Positions 30,230 through 40,030 of a stretch of DNA of 64,000 bases are shown here, in pieces. The stretch comes from Drosophila pseudoobscura (lineage: Eukaryota; Arthropoda; Insecta; Diptera; Drosophilidae), in contig NC_046681.1 in the NCBI RefSeq assembly GCF_009870125.1, positions 29,596,001 through 29,660,000 on the forward strand. The letters run 5' to 3'. How positions within the stretch are numbered: the stretch's first letter is position 1; every line of letters begins with the position of its first letter. The notes below the pieces were generated by a model that made no database searches, was not told the origin of the DNA, and saw nothing but the letters and a program-made list of their open reading frames with translations. The position numbers and the translations under genes were made by a program.

Positions 30230-31309
30230 TGTATCAACGTTAGCTCATTGGAATAATTGTCCATTGAGGTATTCAAGGTGCTAGGTGTGTTAAAGGTACA
30301 CATTTTACGACGTACGACGAACGTGCCTCGCAGGTGCATGCATTACCGAAATCGTCTTCCCTCCTGCACGATGCTTTACCTCATCGGCTTGGACCGGGTA
30401 AGTTGTCCTTGTTTACCCCATATTCATCTTTTCCATTGAATATCCTTCCTTGGTTCTGCTTCACTTATTCTTGTATTCCCTCCAGCTCTATTTGGCGAGA
30501 CGCTTTCTGGAGACAAACTGCTATGCCGTGATCCCCCCGTGACCCCGCCAGGTAAAGTTATTAAGTTATTATTTATTCATTTACTTTATTTAACTCTTTC
30601 TTTCATTTTAGCAGGTCGCACACTCTGGTGGCTAGGAATACCTCTTGAGTGCCCGCGGATACCGATATGACCAGGGGCATCATCACCTTTTTGGTCTTCC
30701 GGTTCATATAAGCAAGTGTGCGCCTGATGATGTCTGTCCAATTCAGGCGCCTGACCAGCTGACATCGCGAACTCCCAGCCGGCTCCCTCGCACGGGGCCA
30801 CGAGCCATGTGTGCCTCTATGGCCATGATTCTTGTTGCTTTTTGTTTTCTCCTCCACTGGTGATTCCGCCGTAGTTCCTCTGTGACAGCCACTGGCTTGC
30901 CTGTCCTGATGCCGCTGAAACGTTAGTGATGATCAGTGAGCTGCAGTGATCGACGGCGGAGTTGTTGGTTAACGCCAACGGGAAATAATGTCATTCATTA
31001 TTTCCCCCCCATTCATAAGCTGCCGAATGAAACGCTGGGCTTCAGCTTCGAGACGCGGGTTTTTGGAGTCCTTAGCGAAGTATCAAGGATATTTTTCCAA
31101 ATACACGAACCTATGGAACGGCCAGATCGGCCCACAAATAACGAAGAAAACAGGAAAAATATGACTGCAGAAAATATCCTGGATCTTTGGCCCATGGTAA
31201 GGACTTCACCAAATCAAATATTTTCTTAAGATCACAGGAAGCTGTTGCACGCCTAGATCGGACCATAAATAGCGAAAAAATCAAAATATGTATGAATCAT
31301 GAAAATCGA

Positions 31310-31885
31310 GATTTTGATGCCGTTCGATAGTCTGGATCGTCACGATCCTGGGAGAACTTGTTATTTACCGATCGGCCCCTAAATACCCGAGATATAGCCT
31401 TCCGAATATTTGGATTTTGCATTTCATTATAGTACTGGGTTTTTCTGCACACTATATCTCTGCCATACGGCAGCCGATCGGAGTTCGGCATGTCTTTTCG
31501 TGATCGGGGGGGTCTTGCCAGTCGACTGCCATCGGAAAAAGGGACATCCATTTTTTCACGATTTTCGCCAAAAATCATGATGGTTACATCATTAAATTTG
31601 CCAAAAATCGGCCTCATTTTCATAGTCGAGATTTTGATGCTGTTCGACAGTCTGAACCCTCACGATCCCGGGAGAGTTGGTCCTTCAACAATCGTCCCAT
31701 AAATAGTCGAGATATAGCCTTTTGAAGATTTCGATTTTATATTTCATTAGAGTACTGGTTTTTTCTGAACGCCATATCTCTGCTTTGCTGCAGCCGATCG
31801 GAGTGCGGCATGTCTTTTCGAGATCGGGAGGGTCCTGCCAATCGACTGCCATCGGAACACCGATTCGCTTGTTTACCAGGGGCAT
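31310..31885. repeat. Tandem repeat of about 320 bases (Y units), left arm, two copies
   Basis: Two units share GATTTTGATGC, ACGATCC, GATATAGCCTT, TTTCATTA and GCAGCCGATCGGAGT in the same order. The second (31630-31885) is more diverged and shorter. The right arm has three units, so copy number differs between the arms. Confidence 0.8.
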
Positions 31886-32301
31886 AACCTATTTGGTCTT
31901 CCGGTTCATATGAGCGAGTGGGTGCTCGATGACGGCTGTCCACTCCAGGAGTCTGACCGACTGACATCGTGAACCCCCGCTGGCTCCTGCGTACGTGGCC
32001 ACGATGCCGTGCGCCCCTCGGGACATGATTCTTGTCACGCGAGGCTGTGGCTTTCTGTCTGACATTTTGGTCCAGCCACTGCTACGGCCCTCTTCCTTGC
32101 ATGCCACGCTGTTTTCTTCGTCTTTCCAGTTCGCTCGCTGTCGGTAACTCCTCGTCCTCTGTGGCAGCCACTGGCTGGCCTGTCCTGATGACGCTGCTAT
32201 ATATAATTGTGGATATATTTGTAATTCTATCTTCCTTCACAGAGAACTTACATATGTACCCTACGCTTTGCCACAAACCATGTCGTATCTGATTTGACCC
32301 A

Positions 32302-32551
32302 GCCAGACGGTCCTATCCAAGCATGAGCGAGGCGTTTTCGAGTCAGACCGAGTATCCCATTGCAAGATTCATACCTAACAAGCCATCGTCATCCTTCAAC
32401 ATGGTGATCGACAACAAGGACTTTGACTATGGCCACCAAGGGAGGCCCTACGCGGGACGCTAGATACACGCATCCATTCATTTAGATAGTACTTTAAAAA
32501 TATTTTCCACTTGTTTATTTATTTATACTAAGCTAAGTTTTGATTAATAAA
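32302..32551 (+). pseudogene. Captured terminal exon-like cassette with poly(A) signal
   Basis: After the acceptor-like CTGATTTGACCCAG an open frame starts at about 32302. It reads RRSYPSMSEAFSSQ, TEYPIARFIPNKPSSSFN and MVIDNKDFDYGHQGRPYAGR, with TAG at 32461-32463. AATAAA follows at 32546-32551. It therefore looks like the last exon and 3' UTR of a protein gene. The right arm keeps only the part from FIPNKPSS onward. I do not recognise the source gene. Confidence 0.6.
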
Positions 32552-32559
32552 ACTATTGA

Positions 32560-33175
32560 AAAATCATCCTTGCTGTATCCTTAATCGGGGAAACTATCTC
32601 GATTGCAAAAAGGCGCGGCACGCCGAAATCGGTTCGCAAATAGCGGAGAAAACTAAATATTTGTAGTTGGGGAAAATGTCCTTGATCCTTGATAAGGACT
32701 AGCAAATCAGGGACATTTTTCCGATCACAGGGAGCCATCGCAGGCTCAGATCGGTCCACAAATAGCCGAAAAAACTAAACATGTATGGCTGGGGTTTTTG
32801 GAGTCCTTATCAAAGGATCAAGGACATATATCTGATCAGGGGAAGCCAGGGCACGCCCCGATCGGGCCACAAATAAAGGAGAAAACAAGATATATAGGTC
32901 TGGGGACAATATCCTTGATCCTTGGTCCTTGATAAGGACTGCATTAGATCAAGGATGCTATTCCGAACACAGAAAGGATCAAGATCTGAGCACGTGGTTC
33001 CTTGGCACGTCCCGATCGAACCTAAAATAATGGCAAAAACAATATATATACGTCTGGAGTAAATATCCTTTATCCATGGTCCTTGACGAGGACTCCATCA
33101 AATCAGGGACATTTTTCCGATCACAGGAAGTCGTCGCACGTCCCGATCGGGCCTCAAATAACGGAGAAAACAAAT
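32560..33175. repeat. Minisatellite Z, degenerate units of about 130 bases
   Basis: Each unit contains CCGATCGG (or a close variant), ACAAATAACGGAGAAAAC, a CTTGATCCTTGATAAGGACT-type stretch and GACATTTTTCCGATCACAGG. About four to five units are visible here, fewer in the right arm. Related units occur at 31050-31310. Confidence 0.75.
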
Positions 33176-33308
33176 CTAGGCTGTAATTTGTTATTTTTGA
33201 AAATGTAGTTCAAGAATTCACCGATAGCGGCGCCACCGTACAAAAGAGAAAAACTCGCGTCAAATGGCCAAAATCTGGATGGGATACCAGGCAAACAGAA
33301 ATCAGCAG

Positions 33309-33385
33309 CAAGCAACTGTAGGAACTGCAAAAAATTTTCGCAGCATACCTTAGGGGGCTCGAAATTTAAAAAAATCATCGACCTT
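33309..33385. other. 77-base spacer (loop) of the giant inverted repeat
   Basis: This is unique sequence between the last matching left bases (ATCAGCAG ending 33308) and the first matching right bases (CTGCTGAT from 33386). It contains AGGGGGCTCGAAATTT and no ORF. Confidence 0.85.
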
Positions 33386-36314
33386 CTGCTGATTTCTGTT
33401 CGCCTGGTATCCCAGCCATTTGACGCGAGCTATTCTATTTGTACGGGGGCGCCCCTATCGGTGATTTCTTGAACTACATTTTCAAAAATAACAAATTACA
33501 GCCTAGATTTGTTTTCTCCGTTATTTGAGGCCCGATCGGGGCGTGCCCTGGCTTCCCCTGATCAGATATATGTCCTTGATCCTTTGATAAGGACTCCAAA
33601 AACCCCAGCCATACATGTTTAGTTTTTTCGGCTATTTGTGGACCGATCTGAGCCTGCGATGGCTCCCTGTCATCGGAAAAATGTCCCTGATTTGCTAGTC
33701 CTTATCAAGGATCAAGGACATTTTCCCCAACTACAAATATTTAGTTTTCTCCGCTATTTGCGAACCGATTTCGGCGTGCCGCGCCTTTTTGCAATCGAGA
33801 TAGTTTCCCCGATTAAGGATACAGCAAGGATGATTTTTCAATAGTTTTATTAATCAAAACTTAGCTTAGTATAAATAAATAAACAAGTGGAAAATATTTT
33901 TAAAGTACTATCTAAATGAATGGATGCGTGTATCTAGCGTCCCGCGTAGGGCCTCCCTTGGTGGCCATAGTCAAAGTCCTTGTTGTCGATCACCATGTTG
34001 AAGGATGACGATGGCTTGTTAGGTATGAATGTAAGTTCTCTGTGAAGGAAGATAGAATTACAAATATATCCACAATTATATATAGCAGCGTCATCAGGAC
34101 AGGCCAGCCAGTGGCTGCCACAGAGGACGAGGAGTTACCGACAGCGAGCGAACTGGAAAGACGAAGAAAACAGCGTGGCATGCAAGGAAGAGGGCCGTAG
34201 CAGTGGCTGGACCAAAATGTCAGACAGAAAGCCACAGCCTCGCGTGACAAGAATCATGTCCCGAGGGGCGCACGGCATCGTGGCCACGTACGCAGGAGCC
34301 AGCGGGGGTTCACGATGTCAGTCGGTCAGACTCCTGGAGTGGACAGCCGTCATCGAGCACCCACTCGCTCATATGAACCGGAAGACCAAATAGGTTATGC
34401 CCCTGGTAAACAAGCGAATCGGTGTTCCGATGGCAGTCGATTGGCAGGACCCTCCCGATCTCGAAAAGACATGCCGCACTCCGATCGGCTGCAGCAAAGC
34501 AGAGATATGGCGTTCAGAAAAAACCAGTACTCTAATGAAATATAAAATCGAAATCTTCAAAAGGCTATATCTCGACTATTTATGGGACGATTGTTGAAGG
34601 ACCAACTCTCCCGGGATCGTGAGGGTTCAGACTGTCGAACAGCATCAAAATCTCGACTATGAAAATGAGGCCGATTTTTGGCAAATTTAATGATGTAACC
34701 ATCATGATTTTTGGCGAAAATCGTGAAAAAATGGATGTCCCTTTTTCCGATGGCAGTCGACTGGCAAGACCCTCCCGATCACGAAAAGACATGCCGAACT
34801 CCGATCGGCTGCCGTATGGCAGAGATATAGTGTGCAGAAAAACCCAGTACTCTAATGAAATGCAAAATCCAAATATTCGAAAGGCTATATCTCGGGTATT
34901 TAGGAGTTGATCGGTAAAGAACAAGCTCTCCCAGGATCGTGATGATCCAGACTGTCGAACAGCATCAAAATGTCGACTATGAAAATGAGGCCGATTTTTG
35001 GCAAATTTAATGATGTAACCATCATGATTTTTGGCGAAAATCGTGAAAAAATGGATGTCCCTTTTTCCGATGGCAGTCGACTGGCAAGACCCTCCCGATC
35101 ACGAAAAGACATGCCGAACTCCGATCGGCTGCCGTATGGCAGAGATATAGTGTGCAGAAAAACCCAGTACTATAATGAAATGCAAAATCCAAATATTCGA
35201 AAGGCTATATCTAGGGGCCGATCGGTAAATAACAAGTTCTCCCAGGATCGTGACGATCCAGACTATCGAACGGCATCAAAATCTCGATTTTCATGATTCA
35301 TACATATTTTGATTTTTTCGCTATTTATGGTCCGATCTAGGCGTGCAACAGCTTCCTGTGATCTTAAGAAAATATTTGATTTGGTGAAGTCCTTACCATG
35401 GGCCAAAGATCCAGGATATTTTCTGCAGTCATATTTTTCCTGTTTTCTTCGTTATTTGTGGGCCGATCTGGCCGTTCCATAGGTTCGTGTATTTGGAAAA
35501 ATATCCTTGATACTTCGCTAAGGACTCCAAAAACCCGCGTCTCGAAGCTGAAGCCCAGCGTTTCATTCGGCAGCTTATGAATGGGGGGGAAATAATGAAT
35601 GACATTATTTCCCGTTGGCGTTAACCAACAACTCCGCCGTCGATCACTGCAGCTCACTGATCATCACTAACGTTGCAGCGGCATCAGGACAGGCAAGCCA
35701 GTGGCTGTCACAGAGGACGAGGAACTACGGCGGAATCACCAGTGGAGGAGAAAACAGCGGGGGACGCAAGGAAGATGGCCATGGCAGTTGCCGGACCAAA
35801 ATGTCGGACAAAAAGCAACAAGAATCATGGCTCGAGAGGCACACATGGCTCTTGGCCCCGTGCGCGGGAGCCGGCTGGGAGTTCGCGATGTCAGCTGGTC
35901 AGGCGCCTGAATTGGACAGACATCATCAGGCGCACACTTGCTTATATGAACCGGAAGACCAAAAAGGTGATGATGCCCCTGGTCATATCGGTATCCGCGG
36001 GCACTCAAGAGGTATTCCTAGCCACCAGAGTGTGCGACCTGCTAAAATGAAAGAAAGAGTTAAATAAAGTAAATGAATAAATAATAACTTAATAACTTTA
36101 CCTGGGGGGTCAGAGGAGGGGATCACGGCATAGCAGTTTGTCTCCAGAAAGCGTCTCGCCAAATAGAGCTGGAGGGAATACAAGAAGAAGAGAAGCAGAA
36201 CCATGAGAAAATTGTCAATGTGGGAAACAAGGATATTTTACCCGATCAAAGCAGATGAGGTGAAGCATGGTGCAGGAGGGAAGACGATGCCGGTAATGTA
36301 CGTCGTAAAAAGTG
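33386..36314 (-). repeat. Right arm of the giant inverted repeat
   Basis: This arm is the reverse complement of 30301-33308. The right arm has three 320-base Y units (about 34400-35295) against two on the left, with starts of the common block at 34659 and 34979. It lacks about 115 bases of the terminal-exon cassette. Its outer end, read on the minus strand, keeps a GT-AG intron between GATCGG|GTAAAAT and CCCTCCAG|CTCTATTTGG, the same splice positions as the left arm although the intron sequences have drifted. Confidence 0.93.
34400..35295. repeat. Tandem repeat of about 320 bases (Y units), right arm, three copies
   Basis: The block ATGAAAATGAGGCCGATTTT begins at 34659 and again at 34979, a period of 320 bases. 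Between these two units I see only scattered differences. A third, more diverged unit lies at 34400-34620. Confidence 0.85.
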
Positions 36315-37224
36315 CAGGTAAATAAATGTACCAGATGCTGGCGCTACGTACGCGATCATGGCTGCAGTATGTGGCCTGCTCATGATGATGCCGCCGACCC
36401 AGGGATCTAATCAAGAAAGCTCGCTTGCGAAATGTTCGGTGTAACAAAAAACTTTTTAATTTTGTACAACTAGCATAATGTAATATTTTATAAGTTTATT
36501 TAAACAAAATTGATTAAAAAAATTAGTCCAAAGTGAAAACCAATTACAGAAATACCCATATTGTTATCTCCGATAACACATTCCATTATATGTGTTTTGC
36601 GCTTAACAGCCCGTTCCGTGTGTTTTCTCATTTTCATTTTCTCAAAACAAAACAATTCACATTAATCATTAATGTTCAGCCACAGACATGTATTTAATGA
36701 ATATTAGGAATATACAGTTCAATCTCATACACAAATACTCATAAATAAAATTGTCCATGTCACTTCATGTGAATGAATATGACGACACGAAAAATACATT
36801 AGCAACTAAGAATAGACAATAGCACTTGTAAACTCGAACCCACCAAAAGGGATCAAGCAATAAACTATCTACTTTATTGCTGCCAAGTACCTAAGCAAAT
36901 GCACTGAAATGTAACCCCCGCACAGAGTAAGTGTACCCAATCTAAAAATACACTCACAAGGAGCCTGTGCATTCCTTCCCATAGAATAAGAGTACCACTG
37001 CTAGCTATATAAGGAGATGCATTTGTTCAATAAAAATCAGTATCAGAAACAGTACCATAGCTGCCTGGCACTCATCTTCCATCGCAATCAACAGAGGCTG
37101 TCGCCGTGTCTTCAGATCCTCCGTTGCGCACCGTAGGATACCCACTCCGCAGTCCAACTGGTTCAAGTTCTAGTTGCGACGACCAAACTGTAGACGGTTT
37201 ATGTACCGTATGCAACCCAGCTTC

Positions 37225-37256
<32 letters not shown>

Positions 37257-37338
37257 TAACAATTAATATTCAGTAAAGCTACACCATCATATCAGCAGAG
37301 TGCATTCCGTTTATTAAGAATCCTTTACTTGCAGGATT
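36315..37338. other. Region upstream of ZAD zinc-finger gene 1
   Basis: No coding exon is seen. TATATAAGG at 37006-37014 is followed at 37029-37034 by AATAAA, then by a non-coding stretch, an (AC)n run at 37227-37255 and the acceptor TTACTTGCAG just before the ATG at 37339. The TATA box may be the promoter of the zinc-finger gene, with a 5' UTR intron. A solo LTR is an alternative that I cannot support. Confidence 0.45.
37227..37255. repeat. (AC)n microsatellite
   Basis: A run of about 14 AC dinucleotides within the 5' leader or leader intron of ZAD zinc-finger gene 1. Confidence 0.9.
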
Positions 37339-38634
37339 ATGGAGGAAATATGCAGAGTTTGCATGGGAACGACTGGAGCATCATTAAACATTTTTGATGA
37401 AGCACAGAAATGGGACCCTTGCATTGCTGACATAATAGCGGAGTGCACCGGGTACGTGGTTTGGCGAGGAGACTTACTGCCGGAAAACATATGTCCGCCC
37501 TGCCTTGAGGATGCACTGAGTGCATTCAGCCTTAAAAAAACATGCGAACAAAGCCATAAACTCTATTTCCCATTGATGGAGGAGGATAGAGGAGAAGACA
37601 TCTGTGATAATCTGGAAGACGATGTGGATTGGGAACCGTCAGATGGTGAAACTGAGAAATTGAACCAATTTGAAACCGATTCGAAGGTTCAAGATGATCA
37701 GAATGCCGATCATCAGTTCAAATGTAGTCTTTGCCCAAAGAGCTATGCGCATAAATCGAATCTAAATAGACACAAAAAATTACACACTGAAGAACGACCC
37801 TACAAATGCTCAGACTGCTCAAAGTCGTTCAAACTAAAGTCCCATCTTCAAGCACACACCCATGCGCACACAGGTTATCAATGTTCCTACTGCTCGAAAT
37901 CATTTAAGCAAAAAGATAAACTCAAAGTACACCTCCGTTATCACACTGGGGAGCGACCGTACAAGTGTACTCACTGTTCAAAGGCATTTAAACATAATAT
38001 ATCTCTTAAAAATCACACACAAAGTCACACAGGTGATCGACCATATAAATGTTCTCACTGCTCGAAGTCATTTCGAGAGCAAGCGTCTCTGGAGATTCAC
38101 ATCCCCACTCACACGAGAGTGCGACCATATCAGTGTACTCACTGCTCGAAGTCCTTTTTGTACCCTAAACTTCTACAAATTCATATCCGTACGCACACAG
38201 GGGAACGACCCTTCAAATGCTCCCTCTGTTCAAAATCTTTTCAACAAAAAGCCCAGCTCATTCATCACAGCCGTACTCACACTGGGGAGCGACCGTATAA
38301 GTGTATGCACTGCTCGAAATCTTTCTCTCACTCCGGAACTCTCCACAAACACATCCGTATGCATACCGGTGAGCGACCCTTTCAATGTTCTCACTGTTCG
38401 AGATCATTTAAGCTAAAATCCGATCTAAACATACACACTCGTACGCACACAGTCGATCGTCCCTACCAATGTTTCCATTGCTCGAAGTCATTCAAATATA
38501 AATGGTATATTAGCAGACACCTCCGTACCCACACGGGGGAGCGACCATATTTGTGTACTGACTGCTCGAAGGCATTCAAACATAAAACATCTCTTAAAAA
38601 TCACGCCTGCAGTCACTCGCAAAATTATCGCTAG
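37339..38634 (+). CDS. ZAD-C2H2 zinc-finger protein 1
   Basis: A single coding exon of 431 residues. The N-terminal ZAD has its four zinc ligands at Cys5, Cys8, Cys52 and Cys55 (ICRVCMG ... NICPPCLED). An acidic linker (EDDVDWEPSDGETEK) follows, then eleven C2H2 fingers from about residue 128 to the end, with mostly standard HTGERPYKC-type linkers. ZAD proteins are an insect-expanded class of DNA-binding factors that dimerise through the ZAD; many act in oogenesis or chromatin. The ATG follows the acceptor TTACTTGCAG, so a non-coding first exon is likely. AATAAA is at 38687-38692. It is a tandem paralog of the gene at 40031 and of the broken copy at 29951; the DNA target is unknown. Confidence 0.93.
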   Translation: MEEICRVCMGTTGASLNIFDEAQKWDPCIADIIAECTGYVVWRGDLLPENICPPCLEDALSAFSLKKTCEQSHKLYFPLMEEDRGEDICDNLEDDVDWEPSDGETEKLNQFETDSKVQDDQNADHQFKCSLCPKSYAHKSNLNRHKKLHTEERPYKCSDCSKSFKLKSHLQAHTHAHTGYQCSYCSKSFKQKDKLKVHLRYHTGERPYKCTHCSKAFKHNISLKNHTQSHTGDRPYKCSHCSKSFREQASLEIHIPTHTRVRPYQCTHCSKSFLYPKLLQIHIRTHTGERPFKCSLCSKSFQQKAQLIHHSRTHTGERPYKCMHCSKSFSHSGTLHKHIRMHTGERPFQCSHCSRSFKLKSDLNIHTRTHTVDRPYQCFHCSKSFKYKWYISRHLRTHTGERPYLCTDCSKAFKHKTSLKNHACSHSQNYR

Positions 38635-40030
38635 CTTTCCAAATATAAAAGCATATATATGTATATGGAAGCAATTTTGTCTGTAAAATAAAGATAATAA
38701 AGCAAAACTATGAAATAGAATAGTCATTCCGAGTTTCTGTCCCAAAAAAAGCAAGTGTCTGGTTCTAGCATGTACTGCTTCTGTTCTTCACAATCATTCG
38801 CTACAATTCAAGCGCCTTCTTGATACGATAATAGACGCGCAGGAATCTATCTACCTTCAATATCACGTCCATGTGGCCAACATAGTGTATTACATGCTCC
38901 TACCTTTCGCACTGGGTCCAGGTGTTTTTCTTGTGCATGATCCTAGATCGTTCCGCCCATGGGTCCTCGGTCCATTGCAGACTTCCTGCAATTTCAAATT
39001 TGCATTATTATTATGTTTAAACAAAACATTTGTTATGGGCGGTTTTGGAGAGAGCCGATAGGTATCAGAGCTGAAGAAGAGAGAGACAGCGGCATCTATA
39101 GTGGTTCCTGGGAAGCAGGGGCAGAGTTGCGTGGGAGAAAAGGAAACGGGGCGAGGAGGAAGAATAAGAAGGGGGAGTTTCCGGTGGAGAATAGTGGAAA
39201 AAGGAAACAAAATTGGTGATCGTGGAGACGACGATCCCACCAAGACATCAGCGGCAGGCATCAACATCAGCAGAAGCGGCGGACATCGGCAGCAGCATCC
39301 CGGTACTGGCCAGGCCGGAACACTGGTGCGAGAACCGTCAGCGGAGCACCGACACCAAGGAACCGTCAGCGGAGCACCGGCACCAAGGAACCGTCAGCGG
39401 AGCACCGACTGGAGACACGTTTCTGTCCCCACACGAATCAATGTCACACACCTTCATCCACCCACATCACACCCAACCCACGCATGAATACCCTCATTCA
39501 TAACACATCACATAACATCACCACATTTCACACATCTACACCCGTCCGACCCACAATTAAACAATATATCACGATCATATAAAAAAAAAACACCACGATG
39601 AAACGTAAACATCAGCAAGCATCAGGAAGCAACAACTTCTATCAAAGGGGGCTGCCAATTCGGCCGAAATAGGGTTTATGTTTTTTGTTAGTATTTTTTT
39701 TGAGTTAGTATTTGTTTCCTTTATATAAACCTAGATTATGAATTAATGTGACCTGTGAGCTAGCTGGGAACGATAGGCCAGGGTGGCAAAGAGGCGGATC
39801 AAAACACATTGCAACTTAAAAAGTGGAGTGCGATAGCACATTCATACCGATACCTACTGCGTCCAACAGCACATTTTGTTTGTTTTTCCCACAACATTTT
39901 TCGAGCTATATTTCGCGTCTAACAGCTCAAATTCTTATGTTTTGTGGTCAACACAAAATTCGTGCACCACCTCATGTAAGTGCGGTATTTAAGTCTTCCA
40001 ATCATTTAACATTCATTTACTTGCAGAAAA
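38635..40030. other. Spacer between the two ZAD zinc-finger genes
   Basis: No gene is seen. Contents: the 3' UTR of gene 1 (AATAAA 38687-38692), a purine-rich stretch at 39070-39210, a three-copy 28-base minisatellite (39333-39409), a CACA-rich tract at 39430-39550 and an A-run at 39581-39590. AAAGGGGGCTGCC near 39643 could be the polypurine tract of a decayed retroelement. The last bases before 40031 again contain TTACTTGCAG, the conserved leader-intron acceptor. Confidence 0.5.
39333..39409. repeat. 28-base minisatellite, 2.75 copies
   Basis: Units begin AACCGTCAGCGGAGCACCG at 39333, 39361 and 39389, the third truncated at 21 bases. Only one or two bases differ between units. Confidence 0.95.

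Larger units (their letters stand above)
30301..33308 (+). repeat. Left arm of a giant inverted repeat
   Basis: This arm is the reverse complement of 33386-36314. From about 30470 to 33180 the arms differ at only a few percent by eye, apart from indels. The outermost 160 bases and the innermost 130 bases are more diverged. Left-specific parts are about 115 bases at 32260-32370 and about 290 bases of extra minisatellite at 32890-33160. Internal modules in order: exon/intron-like cassettes (30301-30680), module X1 (30605-30935), minisatellite Z (30936-31310), 320-base tandem units Y (31310-31880), module X2, a diverged relative of X1 (31880-32210), a terminal-exon-like cassette with poly(A) signal (32300-32551), and minisatellite Z again (32560-33180). 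Confidence 0.93.

Noticed and set aside
30586-36067. Many open frames of 60-150 codons within the giant inverted repeat arms
   Set aside because: They occur on both strands and in mirror pairs because the arms are reverse complements. Apart from the terminal-exon cassette and the small spliced cassettes, none shows protein-like features I recognise.
33386-36314. Calling the inverted repeat a Galileo or P-superfamily foldback element outright
   Set aside because: No transposase remnant or target-site duplication was seen, and I cannot verify terminal sequences from memory. It is kept as an alternative only.
37006-37255. Solo LTR (TATA box followed by AATAAA)
   Set aside because: I cannot find TG...CA ends, a target-site duplication or a second copy. 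A simple promoter plus leader explains the signals.
37227-37255. CRISPR-like or regulatory array
   Set aside because: It is a plain (AC)n microsatellite in a eukaryotic genome.
39050-39700. Decayed copia-like element, from a GGTATCAGAGC primer-site-like sequence near 39060 and a purine tract near 39643
   Set aside because: No flanking LTR pair, no gag/pol remnants, and the primer-site match is short enough to be chance.
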